Part shown: piece after piece, positions 55,569-63,398 of the stretch
How the letters are laid out: each line of letters opens with the position of its first letter
Numbering within the stretch: the first letter of the stretch is position 1
Source of the DNA: Candidatus Nitrosocosmicus arcticus
GTDB taxonomy: Archaea > Thermoproteota > Nitrososphaeria > Nitrososphaerales > Nitrososphaeraceae
Reading direction: 5' to 3'
Assembly (NCBI RefSeq): GCF_007826885.1
Contig: NZ_ML675580.1
Location: 153,292-217,291 of the forward strand
Length of the DNA stretch: 64,000 nt
The notes under the pieces: generated by a model
What the model was told of the DNA's origin: nothing
The model's input: only the letters and a program-made list of their open reading frames with translations
The model's database searches: none
Program-made: the position numbers and the translations under genes

Positions 55569-55928
55569 TTAATCTTTTAGTACGGACACAAACTCTGACA
55601 TACTAAAAGGCATCGTGAGGATATCCCTATCCAATATTCCTGCAGTTTTTAAGCACTCTTGTTGCAAATTTTCTTTTGGAGTTGTCGTTATCAATACCAT
55701 TTTCTGGTCAGGTTTTTGAGAGCGTATTCTCTTAGCAATATCAAGACCAGATGGATTTTTTAAATGAGTATCAAGCACTATAACATCATAGGGCATCTCA
55801 TTCTCTTCACTATCAATAAATTGCTCTATCGCTTCATGTCCACTGCTAGCTGTTTCTGTCTTCATACCTAATGAATATAGGTAATCTCTAAACAGCGTGA
55901 GTAAATCGTTTTCAGACTCTGCTATCAA
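55569..55928 (-). CDS. Response-regulator receiver, atypical (Lys replaced)
   Basis: A 119-residue receiver domain with phospho-acceptor D53 (YDVIVLDTHLKNPSG). The N-terminal acidic cluster is E4/E6 (IAESEND) and the usual Lys-Pro is replaced by M106-P107 (DILTMPFSM). The switch Thr is in MVLITTTP. Without the Lys, activation would differ from the norm. The start is TTG 55928, but the same frame stays open upstream without any start codon, toward the opposite-strand trkH gene. This suggests that the original 5' end was lost at a rearrangement near 55985. Confidence 0.78.
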   Translation of the reverse strand: MIAESENDLLTLFRDYLYSLGMKTETASSGHEAIEQFIDSEENEMPYDVIVLDTHLKNPSGLDIAKRIRSQKPDQKMVLITTTPKENLQQECLKTAGILDRDILTMPFSMSEFVSVLKD

Positions 55929-55985
55929 AATATGTGATTGCTCTAATCCTTTTTTATCCGTAGAGCGTTTCCCACTGGCATATTT

Positions 55986-57329
55986 TTGTGCATCACATCC
56001 ATGTTTGTAACTGGTTTTGTTTTAAACGCCTATGGTGAAAAAACACCAATGAATCTGCGGCAGGCGTCAATCCTCATGGTTTCAAGTTTTATCCTTTTGA
56101 GTTTTTTTGGAAGTATCCCATATATGTATGTCAATCCCTTTTACAAGGACATTGACCCTTTTTCTTTAGTCGTTAAAAGCTTTTTTGAAAGTGCATCAGG
56201 GTTTACCACAACTGGACTTAGCCAGCTATTGCATCCTGAAGACTTGCCAAAAAGCTTTGACTTTTATCGCTCTTTTACCCAGTGGATTGGGGGCTTAAGT
56301 TTCGTCTACCTGATTATGGCCTTCTTTTACCCAGAGAAAAAGCTGGCCCACATGCAGAGGATGATTGGTGGAGTGGGTTTAATGCTAAAGCAGCTGCTCT
56401 TGACAATAGCCGGCATATTCACAATATATACGGTGATTTTGACCACGCTGCTCTATTTATTTGGATATGAGTCCACTATCTACAACCTTTCACTCATATT
56501 CAGCGCCATTACTGGTGGAGGTTTCATTCCAACTTCCACAGCGCTAAACCTCCAGGATACCGCGCAGATGCTCATTCTCATATCCGGAATGATTATCTCT
56601 GCCCTTCCATTCGCATTTCATTACGCTATTTTTAGTAAAGAAATGCACACCACAAAAATGCGACCCGAAATTTACACATATGTCGCCATCATCGCTGTCT
56701 CAATTATTGTTTTTTACTTTTTGATTGCCTCCACGGACTTTGCCTCCAAGCCGATGTTTGCCATGTTTCATGTCGTAAGCGCCTCAACTAACACTGGCTT
56801 TCAGCTCATTGAAATGTCTGTGTTATCAGATGAAGGAAAGATTTTGTTGATAATAATAATGCTAATTGGTGGTACGGCCTTTTCGATGGCTGGGGGTATT
56901 AAGGTAGGAAGAATTCTTCAGATAGTGCAGAAAGTAACTAAAAAAAAATTTGTCGCAGATGACTCGACAAAGTCAATCTCTGGGGTTTCATCGCGGTATA
57001 ATAATCAAGCCACTAATAGGCATGAGCCAAAATCTGAAAAGATAAAGGAAGAAAAAACTTTTAGAGAGGCCTTGCTAATTATAGTTTTATTTATTATCGT
57101 ATCTTTTGCTACAGCCATTATATTATGGGTTGTAGAGGAAAAGGGTTTTTTGAATTCGCTTTTTGAATCGGTTTCTGCATTGACAACGACCGGGATTACC
57201 ACAGGAATAACCTCTCCAAATATGAGTAATATTTCTCAGATATCTCTTATTTTTAATATGATAGCTGGCAGGTTTGAAATCATTGCGATAGTATATTTTT
57301 TCCTCGAAATTTCGAAGAGAAAACATTAG
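55986..57329 (+). CDS. trkH: TrkH-type potassium transporter, 5' truncated
   Basis: K+ uptake membrane subunit. All four pore loops are visible: SASGFTTTGLS, AITGGGFIPTS, VSASTNTGFQ and VSALTTTGITTG. The 447 residues start inside what is normally the second section of TrkH (TGFVLNAYGEKTPMNLRQAS). About 75-90 N-terminal residues of the usual protein are missing. The only start is TTG 55986. The first two-thirds, to about 56830, is visibly richer in G+C than the neighbours, and the last third returns to local composition. This suggests acquisition from elsewhere. No trkA gene is adjacent. Confidence 0.82.
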   Translation: MCITSMFVTGFVLNAYGEKTPMNLRQASILMVSSFILLSFFGSIPYMYVNPFYKDIDPFSLVVKSFFESASGFTTTGLSQLLHPEDLPKSFDFYRSFTQWIGGLSFVYLIMAFFYPEKKLAHMQRMIGGVGLMLKQLLLTIAGIFTIYTVILTTLLYLFGYESTIYNLSLIFSAITGGGFIPTSTALNLQDTAQMLILISGMIISALPFAFHYAIFSKEMHTTKMRPEIYTYVAIIAVSIIVFYFLIASTDFASKPMFAMFHVVSASTNTGFQLIEMSVLSDEGKILLIIIMLIGGTAFSMAGGIKVGRILQIVQKVTKKKFVADDSTKSISGVSSRYNNQATNRHEPKSEKIKEEKTFREALLIIVLFIIVSFATAIILWVVEEKGFLNSLFESVSALTTTGITTGITSPNMSNISQISLIFNMIAGRFEIIAIVYFFLEISKRKH

Positions 57330-57724
57330 ACATTATAATTTCATATAGCCTGTCTCACATGGGATAATTCAATTTTGTGACTAATATTCTAACACATGTC
57401 GATATCTTCATGATTCGACCAAACCCTGCATTGTCAAATAGCCTCTCCATAGTTTTCTTTTCTTATTTCCAGAGCAATACTTTCCGATAAGGAAACTAAT
57501 CCAATGTTGTAAGTATCATAGTGTGAGTTAAGATAATTCTGTTTACTATCCAAATAAGCCATTCAATATGTTTGTTTTAGGGCCTTCATTTCGGTTATTG
57601 GAAAATGTGCTCGAATACGAGCAAGAGCTACTTGAAGAAGAACCGCTCCCACACCCTGAAACGCTTTTCAGTGGTCATTGTCATATTAGTTACCTCAAAA
57701 AGAAATAACTTTAATAATTGCACT
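57330..57724. other. Intergenic region
   Basis: About 390 bases. An open frame from 57605 runs in phase into the secreted-protein gene, but its residues (Lys/Arg-rich) do not look like part of it. No other gene was seen. Confidence 0.4.
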
Positions 57725-58039
57725 ATGATGGTTATGATTATGATTATAAACAGTAGTAACTTACAAAAATTGGGTATATCAACCCACAAGTTATTGATTG
57801 GACTTGTCTCAATTATAATATTAGGCACAACCGTTGCTCCTCCCACATCTGTCTACGCAGGAAGCAATAATGATGAAGTAAGTTGTTTTGAAAGAGGCTT
57901 AATTGATGGAGAAGACCATCCATTTAGCCAGAGTACAAACGCTAAATGTGGCGATGACTATTACCAAGGATTTCTTCAGGGATGCACATCGGTAGACGGA
58001 AATTCAAGAGATATCTGTGAAAGTGTAACAGATGGTTAA
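57725..58039 (+). CDS. Small secreted Cys-containing protein
   Basis: About 104 residues. The signal peptide is HKLLIGLVSIIILGTTVAPP followed by TSVYAG. The mature part reads CFERGLIDGEDHPFSQS ... KCGDDYYQGFLQGCTSV ... ICESVTDG, with four cysteines likely forming two disulfides. The start is one of a cluster of ATGs at 57725-57742; I give the first. I recall this G-x-x-D-G ... CGD-x-YY-x-GF-x-x-GC pattern in several copies in Nitrosocosmicus-type genomes. Compare 15139-15387. Confidence 0.7.
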   Translation: MMVMIMIINSSNLQKLGISTHKLLIGLVSIIILGTTVAPPTSVYAGSNNDEVSCFERGLIDGEDHPFSQSTNAKCGDDYYQGFLQGCTSVDGNSRDICESVTDG

Positions 58040-58210
58040 CCTTTCTTCTTTTTAGAAAAATTCTCGACAAATTATTGGAGAATATTCATTTTATTACACG
58101 GGAAAAATCATGAAAAATTTATTGATTCAAGACTTCAAATCCTAAAGCAAAATGGTCAGAATTAAATAATTTTGTTTAAACCTTTTTAATAACTTTGAAT
58201 AACCGATTCT

Positions 58211-58828
58211 ATGTCTCTTCTCTCAAAATCAGAGATTCAATTTCTTCAAGGTCAAAAGCGAGTTTCCAAATCATATGAATACAAGCTCAAGTCGACATTA
58301 AAGATGAAACTTTCTAACCTTTTAGATAAAGATTTGCCTCTTCTTTCGTTATTATTTCCTAACCTATTAGACCTTACTAAATTCAGTAAGAAACAAGATT
58401 TCAATTTTGCCTCAGGGAATCTTACTAAAAACAGTAAGATGTTGGTAGACCACAACATTCAAAATAATCCTCCAGAGGTCCACAATCATGAAAATATAAC
58501 TACTAATGGAGGTATTTTTCAGCTCACCAGACCTACCCACGGTAAAATAAGCGAAGGGATTCCAAAGTATTATATTAATAACCCCTCAAGTTTAATAAAA
58601 ACCGAAGTAGGCTCCGGTGGTGTAGAGGCTGCTGCTGAAAGTAACAAACAAAGTAGTAGTCGCACAGTCCGGCTAAGCATTTCGCCCTCTCAAGGCGACG
58701 ATCCCGGGTTCAAATCCCGGCCGGAGCACTCTTTTCTCGTTGGTTTGAACCCGGTATGCGTTTGTTTCTGGATTCTCCATAGTATACTGTTTTTGCAATA
58801 CAGTATACTGTTTCGTCAGGTTTGGTGA
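58211..58828 (+). CDS. Hypothetical protein whose frame runs through tRNA-Glu
   Basis: The first ~130 residues look coding: MSLLSKSEIQFLQGQKRV continuing SKSYEYKLKSTLKMKLSNLL, a charged helical start that I have seen in short thaumarchaeal proteins. From codon ~134 the frame passes through the entire tRNA-Glu gene and ends at 58828, so the C-terminal part is probably not natural coding sequence. The tRNA promoter also lies inside the frame. The gene was probably cut by recombination at the tRNA. A start at ATG 58211 is likely. Confidence 0.5.
   Translation: MSLLSKSEIQFLQGQKRVSKSYEYKLKSTLKMKLSNLLDKDLPLLSLLFPNLLDLTKFSKKQDFNFASGNLTKNSKMLVDHNIQNNPPEVHNHENITTNGGIFQLTRPTHGKISEGIPKYYINNPSSLIKTEVGSGGVEAAAESNKQSSSRTVRLSISPSQGDDPGFKSRPEHSFLVGLNPVCVCFWILHSILFLQYSILFRQVW
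58611..58728 (+). tRNA. tRNA-Glu (CUC) with a D-loop intron
   Basis: Acceptor GCTCCGG (58611-58617) pairs with CCGGAGC (58721-58727) plus discriminator A. The anticodon stem TCGCC/GGCGA encloses CTCTCAA, giving CTC at 58689-58691. The T arm is ccgggttcaaatcccgg. Read straight, the D arm is broken by 42 extra bases. Removing 58626-58667 restores gtgtagtccggctaagcat, a normal Glu D arm. A TATA-like ttatattaata at 58569-58579 lies upstream. Confidence 0.9.
58626..58667 (+). other. 42-nt non-canonical tRNA intron in the D loop
   Basis: The exact cut can slide by two bases (58624-58665 to 58626-58667) because ag occurs at both ends. Inside, gctgctgct (58628-58636) pairs over nine bases with agtagtagt (58652-58660) using C-G, U-A and G-U pairs. 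This closes a loop of about 15 bases and forms the central helix expected of a bulge-helix-bulge splicing site. Confidence 0.8.
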
Positions 58829-58942
58829 ATAGTAGATATCGCAAGCGATACAGTAAAGTCCTGTTTTTTTGAAAGACTCTTTTGATCCGATTCGAATGTA
58901 GATAGTGTTAAGACCTTTATGACAAAATTGGCATCTCGTCAA
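58673..58942 (-). CDS. Small zinc-finger protein whose frame runs into tRNA-Glu
   Basis: An 89-residue frame on the strand opposite the tRNA. The first ~70 residues look real: MTRCQFCHKGLNTIYIRIGS ... TGLYCIACDIYYSPN, with CxxC pairs for one zinc. The last ~16 residues (RPGFEPGIVALRGRNA) are the well-known false peptide from a reversed tRNA gene. The natural 3' end was probably replaced by the tRNA. ATG 58942 is the start. Confidence 0.55.
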   Translation of the reverse strand: MTRCQFCHKGLNTIYIRIGSKESFKKTGLYCIACDIYYSPNLTKQYTVLQKQYTMENPETNAYRVQTNEKRVLRPGFEPGIVALRGRNA

Positions 58943-58994
58943 TTAATAACCATCAAAAGCCTGCTATTTGATCTTTATGTCTAATTTCTGAAAA

Positions 58995-59615
58995 TTGAAT
59001 GATACTAATCTTCCAATAATGTCATTTACTGCTATTAATTCTAAAAAATGCTTAATAATTATTATTGGGGTCCCCCTTTTTGTGAAAATTGGATTTTACG
59101 TGACAATTCTACTAGTTATGTTGATAATAGTAGCGTTTGTCCCAATGGATTTTTCAAAGATTGATAGCGCATTTGGACAAAGTGGAAATACTTTAGGTCA
59201 GGAAGGAGTTGGTAATGAAGCCTCTCAAAGCAATTCAAGTTCCCAATATACTAATCAAAAGAGTATGTGCGTTTCGGGTGATAGTACATCATTAAGTTGC
59301 AATAACTTGTCTTCTGAGAATACCGACGGTCAGTCTCGTGATGATGAACAAGGGCCACTATCTATCCAAGGCAAAATTTATCAAAAATTCAACACCGATA
59401 CTGAGGATGACGACAACTATATAGCAACCGTTTCATGTGACCCCGGTGATACGGCGATCTCGAGTAACTTTAAGCTTGATAATTTAGGCTCAATTCCGAT
59501 AAGACAACTAACAAATACATTGGACTTGTCAAGCAATCAAGCAACACTAGAGATAGAAACGCTTCGAGAAGACGCTCTTATTACCGTTTATATAAATTGC
59601 TTTGACAACCCCTAA
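58995..59615 (+). CDS. Exported protein, Ser/Asn/Asp-rich linker and C-terminal beta domain
   Basis: A ~200-residue protein. A hydrophobic segment (IGFYVTILLVMLIIVAFVPM) leads to SAFGQ, a likely signal cleavage region. A polar linker (SQSNSSSQYTNQ) follows. Then comes a domain of about 90 residues with paired cysteines (YIATVSCDPGDTAISSNF ... ITVYINCFDNP), probably a disulfide-closed beta sandwich. The start is TTG 58995 or ATG 59019. Function unknown. Confidence 0.65.
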   Translation: MNDTNLPIMSFTAINSKKCLIIIIGVPLFVKIGFYVTILLVMLIIVAFVPMDFSKIDSAFGQSGNTLGQEGVGNEASQSNSSSQYTNQKSMCVSGDSTSLSCNNLSSENTDGQSRDDEQGPLSIQGKIYQKFNTDTEDDDNYIATVSCDPGDTAISSNFKLDNLGSIPIRQLTNTLDLSSNQATLEIETLREDALITVYINCFDNP

Positions 59616-60093
59616 CTCCTTTTTGTTTATTTTACCAAATCATTTCTAAAACTGGTTACTAAATATCTTAATATGCATTAGATTAGAAGTTTTACAACTA
59701 TGCCTAGACTGTTACTACTGTTAGGATGGAATTTCAGATCCGATTTTGTAAAATGATGTAGCCTATTCCCATTATTAGGCGTAGTACTACTGGTATAACA
59801 ATAAAGTAGTCAATGATCTGTTAAATATATTACAGAAGTATAGGTTTTGAATTTTTTGATAACATCGATAATACAGATAATAAAATGGTTATATAGAAGC
59901 CACCATATTGATTCCAATATACAATTATGATAATGTGTCTTTACAGCAGAAATGTATACAAGTCATTCCCAATTATGGAAAGGGGCGTGGATCTTAGAAA
60001 AACAAGAGAAAATAGAAAGGTGAGTAAAAAAGCACTTATCGCATACACTTATGTGAAATTAGCATGTGACTGCAACAGTGAGAAGTAATAGGG
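59616..60093. other. Intergenic region upstream of the repeat protein
   Basis: About 480 bases with no recognised gene. Probable promoter region of the large secreted protein. Confidence 0.4.
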
Positions 60094-61704
60094 ATGAATC
60101 CAAAAGTTGCGGCTAGGTTAACTATAGTTTTGACATTAGCCATAATGCTATCTGCAAACCCAGTCATGATAATGTCATCTAATATCTTTGCTAGTTCAGA
60201 TGGAGGTAGTTCAGATGGGAATGATAGCTCATCAGAAAATGAACAACCAGAAGTAGAGTCAGAATCTGGAGTATCAGAACAAGAAACTGAGCCAGAAACT
60301 GAACCCGAACTTGTAAATTGTCCCAACGGTAGTCAGGCAACTACAACGGAAGAATGTGGTACAGGGACAGGTACAAGTATAACACCATCACCATCACCAG
60401 GACCATCAGCAGAATTACCAAATGTTCTGTGGGGAGATTATTTCTATACTAATCCTTGCCAATCTAATCCTACTGATCCCGCTTGTAAAGAATCAACAAC
60501 ACCTGGTACAACTACAACACCTGGTACAACTACAACACCTGGTACAACTACAACACCTGGTACAACTACAACACCTGGTACAACTACAACACCTGGTACA
60601 ACAACAGGATCACCATCTGGTTCCATTCCTGGTGATTCAGGATCTGTCAAGAATGATATTTGTACGAAATCTCCTGAAACTCCATTTTGTAAATCACAAA
60701 CAACGACAAGCTCAACTACATTTGAGGAAACTCAAAAGGAAGCTGATTCGCGTTTCAGTGTTGGTTTTGATGCTATTTGCCTCCAATCTAATGATCCCAC
60801 TGATCCCGATTGCAAATCCACGACAACACCAGCTACAACTACAACTACAACACCTGGTACAACTGCACCTTCAACAACAGAACTTGTAAATTGTCCAGAT
60901 GGCCGCCAAGCAGCTACTTTAGCTGAATGTCCTGCAGTGCCAGCTATACCAACATTAGCACCCTATACAACGCCTTTTTGTAGACAAGATCCAACGAGTC
61001 CCGAATGCGATAAAACACTAACAACATCTACAACAACAGAGTCAGAAGTACCCATAAATCCAGATGGAACTTGTCCAGCACGATCTCATATGGTAGGGTT
61101 TGGTGGAAAGACAGGGTCGAATGCTCCTAGTGGTTCAAAGTGCATTTCTGATGACCCATCAACTACCACAGCTGACTCACCAATTATTTATCCATACTCT
61201 TGCATAGCCGAGCAGATATCTTCCAAATGGCCTACATGCGGAACTAATGTGGAAAATGATCCCAATTATTATTGTCATAAGGCTGATTTTGGACATACTA
61301 AGGGGGAAACGATATGCACCCGTGCTAGTGAATGGATTACCGATCCATGTTGGGATGACCCTAAATCTTTTGCCTGTGCTAACAAAATAGAATGGTGTAA
61401 TGGCCATCCAACTGACTTCTACAGTTGTTCGGTACAAAAACCACCACCCCCAGTGACTCGTCAATACAATTGTATAGCCGAGCAAGCATCTTCCAAATAT
61501 CCTACGTGCCCAGGCGGTGTGGAAAACGATCCGTCATATCTTTGCTTTGAGCAAGTTGGTCAAACGATATGTTCCCGTGGCGCATACGATCCTTGTGTGG
61601 AAAGCCTGGTGTCTCCTGCCTGCAAACTTGAAAGAGACTTCTGTAATTCAAATCCTACAGACCCTCGTAAACTATGTAACCTATCTTATGAGATGAGATC
61701 GTAG
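60094..61704 (+). CDS. Cys-rich secreted protein with Thr/Pro tandem repeats
   Basis: A 536-residue protein with a signal peptide (LTIVLTLAIMLSANPVMIMS, then FAS). An acidic Ser/Glu-rich segment follows (residues ~35-70). Next are short modules of about 15 residues with a Cys pair and Pro/Asp (NPCQSNPTDPACK, DICTKSPETPFCK, AICLQSNDPTDPDCK, PFCRQDPTSPECD) separated by Thr-rich linkers, one made of six TTTPGT-type repeats. The C-terminal 150 residues hold two copies of a larger Cys module (YSCIAEQISSKWPTC and YNCIAEQASSKYPTC). It is a likely cell-surface, O-glycosylated, disulfide-bonded protein. No enzyme motif was seen. Confidence 0.8.
   Translation: MNPKVAARLTIVLTLAIMLSANPVMIMSSNIFASSDGGSSDGNDSSSENEQPEVESESGVSEQETEPETEPELVNCPNGSQATTTEECGTGTGTSITPSPSPGPSAELPNVLWGDYFYTNPCQSNPTDPACKESTTPGTTTTPGTTTTPGTTTTPGTTTTPGTTTTPGTTTGSPSGSIPGDSGSVKNDICTKSPETPFCKSQTTTSSTTFEETQKEADSRFSVGFDAICLQSNDPTDPDCKSTTTPATTTTTTPGTTAPSTTELVNCPDGRQAATLAECPAVPAIPTLAPYTTPFCRQDPTSPECDKTLTTSTTTESEVPINPDGTCPARSHMVGFGGKTGSNAPSGSKCISDDPSTTTADSPIIYPYSCIAEQISSKWPTCGTNVENDPNYYCHKADFGHTKGETICTRASEWITDPCWDDPKSFACANKIEWCNGHPTDFYSCSVQKPPPPVTRQYNCIAEQASSKYPTCPGGVENDPSYLCFEQVGQTICSRGAYDPCVESLVSPACKLERDFCNSNPTDPRKLCNLSYEMRS
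60499..60606 (+). repeat. 18-bp tandem repeat, six copies
   Basis: The unit is acacctggtacaactaca, encoding TPGTTT. Six units in a row, the last with one mismatch. Unit length is a multiple of three, so copy-number change keeps the reading frame. Confidence 0.95.
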
Positions 61705-61868
61705 AGTCAGAAACCTATCTAATAATTTAGTCTTTTTTGACCTATAATCGCAGATGCTTTACACCATTTTAATTTTCTCCGACTAAAATATGTTACACCC
61801 CCTTAACTGATGCGTTATTGGAATAAGAAACGATTATATTGCCTGTTACTGTTTTAATATATTGATCG

Positions 61869-62204
61869 TCACAAGCTACCTTTTTTATTTTTTGAACCAG
61901 ATTTGTTTTGCTCTATAGTATTTTTTATCTCCGCTACGTGGACCTTTAAGTAATATTTAATATCGTCAATATTCCTAACTGGTAACTCCGTTTCAAGCAG
62001 TAATTGAGATTCTATCGCTTTATGGAAGTTTTCTAATTTAAGAGGATAAAAAACTGTTATACTGTCTCCTCCAATAAGCCATATCTCAATGTAATCCTTG
62101 GTACCGATTAATTGTGAAATTCCTATCTCTCGTAGACTTAGAGATATTCTTATTCTAAATTGTTTGTCCGAGCCTCTAACGATGACATCTTGCCAAGAGG
62201 ACAC
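61869..62204 (-). CDS. Hypothetical protein paired with an antitoxin-like gene
   Basis: A 111-residue protein with a strand-rich N-terminal half (FRIRISLSLREIGISQLI ... YIEIWLIGGDSITVFYPLKL) and a helical, Lys-rich C-terminus (YYLKVHVAEIKNTIEQNK). GTG 62204 directly follows the stop of the upstream 47-residue gene, so translation is coupled. No known toxin motif (PIN, RelE, HEPN) is visible. It might be a toxin of another type or a regulator. Confidence 0.6.
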   Translation of the reverse strand: MSSWQDVIVRGSDKQFRIRISLSLREIGISQLIGTKDYIEIWLIGGDSITVFYPLKLENFHKAIESQLLLETELPVRNIDDIKYYLKVHVAEIKNTIEQNKSGSKNKKGSL

Positions 62205-62348
62205 CTAAAGTTTACCTCGTTTAAATCTATTAATTAATTTGGGAAGAACTTGGTTAAAGGAATCACCCATATGACCGATTTCCCTTGACGCATTATAGTT
62301 GTCTATATCTACCAAGATTTGCTTGTAACGTTTGTTACTACTAAACAT
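62205..62348 (-). CDS. VapB-type antitoxin-like small protein
   Basis: A 47-residue protein whose core, ILVDIDNYNASREIGHMGDS, continues FNQVLPKLINRFK. This resembles archaeal VapB-type antitoxins, where a strand is followed by a helix and the G-x-x-G-D-S-F-N-x-V segment. The start ATG is at 62348. It abuts the next gene (TAG then GTG) with no spacer. No PIN-domain partner is adjacent, which is unusual. Confidence 0.6.
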   Translation of the reverse strand: MFSSNKRYKQILVDIDNYNASREIGHMGDSFNQVLPKLINRFKRGKL

Positions 62349-62507
62349 ATCATATTTACGGTATTGATATTATTTAAGTATTATACATTCTAGTATCGTA
62401 GTTAGTACATTAGTAAAGCTAGATTATGTAATTCTTGTTAAAACATCACACTATTGCTCTCACGAATAAGATTTCTATATTTAGACTATTTATTGTCAAA
62501 TCATAAT

Positions 62508-62532
62508 GTGTTAAGAAAATTTACCCCCGAGT
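62508..62532 (+). repeat. 25-bp direct repeat, left copy
   Basis: Matches 63875-63899 at 23 of 25 positions by eye (core aagaaaatttaccccc). The two copies bracket the nuclease-like gene at 62568-63398. Confidence 0.7.
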
Positions 62533-62567
62533 CGCATGACGATTATAAAATTAAATACGTATAATGC

Positions 62568-63398
62568 TTATCTGATCTTGAAGCTATACCCTACAGAGGA
62601 GTTTGGTTTCCCAGCCGTTGTCGCTTCAAACACAAAACCTCTCCTGACAAAATTTAACTCAATGGGCGCTAGTCGATGTGTTTGGATAACTGTAAGTGCT
62701 GATTCGATATTTAACAAAAATTGATCAGTTTGAAAGGTAACATAGTAATTTTCTGATATATAACGAGAGGATACAACCAATGTCGTCGTACCTGGAATTG
62801 GAATAGGAGGGGTTATAACCAATTTATTCTTAAAATAAAGTCTAAATAGAGAATTTATGTTATAAGACCAAGGAGAAATAAACACCATCCCATCACTCCC
62901 AACTTTTTTCGCATCCTCGATGTCATCTCTAATTGCCGATACTAGCGATCTATAAGAGCTGTCAGTTAGCCGGTGTCCTCCCAATATCCATTCTAGTTCT
63001 CCGATGGATTGTATCGTCTTAACCTCGCATTTTATTAATCCAATATTAAAATCATGAATTTTATTAGTATTATTTTTCCGAGCAAGAGACAACTTTATTT
63101 TAGGATCATAATACTCAGCAATGACTTGGGCCATAATTCTATTATGCATCAGGCTTCCAGCATCTCTAAATTTAAGTAATTCTAAATAATTTTTTGGCAA
63201 TTTGAATAAGGAAGAACATAACAAAACTATGTCTATAAAGAACTCTATCTCTTTCCTGTCACTTCCAAGGTACTCGTCTGCAATAGGGGCAATATTTTTC
63301 TTCCAATTATCTAATCCTTCCCGAATAATGTCTATCGTATTTGCATCTATTTGCATCAAGTAGTCAAATGTTGGTCCATTCGGATCAGATAAAATCAC
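62568..63398 (-). CDS. Hypothetical protein with a nuclease-like core, uncertain 5' end
   Basis: A 276-residue protein. The central segment NIGLIKCEVKTIQS has the E-x-K of PD-(D/E)xK nucleases, with a preceding acidic residue in HDFNIG and a helix before it (LMHNRIMAQVIAEYYD). This is a weak fold guess. A later SDGMVFISPWSYN and a strand-rich C-terminus follow. GTG 63398 is the only start, yet the frame stays open and coding-like upstream (VKLSVRRKDDTTYSV) to about 63510 with no start codon, so the 5' end may be damaged or use a non-standard start. It lies between direct repeats. Confidence 0.6.
   Translation of the reverse strand: MILSDPNGPTFDYLMQIDANTIDIIREGLDNWKKNIAPIADEYLGSDRKEIEFFIDIVLLCSSLFKLPKNYLELLKFRDAGSLMHNRIMAQVIAEYYDPKIKLSLARKNNTNKIHDFNIGLIKCEVKTIQSIGELEWILGGHRLTDSSYRSLVSAIRDDIEDAKKVGSDGMVFISPWSYNINSLFRLYFKNKLVITPPIPIPGTTTLVVSSRYISENYYVTFQTDQFLLNIESALTVIQTHRLAPIELNFVRRGFVFEATTAGKPNSSVGYSFKIR

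Noticed and set aside
57605..57724. N-terminal extension of the secreted protein to 57605
   Set aside because: The extra 40 residues are basic and unrelated, and would place the signal peptide internally. A cluster of ATGs lies right before the signal peptide.
60499..60606. Regular repeats that might suggest a CRISPR array
   Set aside because: Units are contiguous with no spacers and are in frame within a coding sequence. No CRISPR array or cas gene was seen anywhere in the window.
60422..60889. Long frames in other phases of the repeat gene, including a VVVPGV-type elastin-like frame on the minus strand
   Set aside because: They come from the 18-bp repeat being open in several frames. The plus-strand frame with signal peptide and spaced Cys pairs is the real gene.
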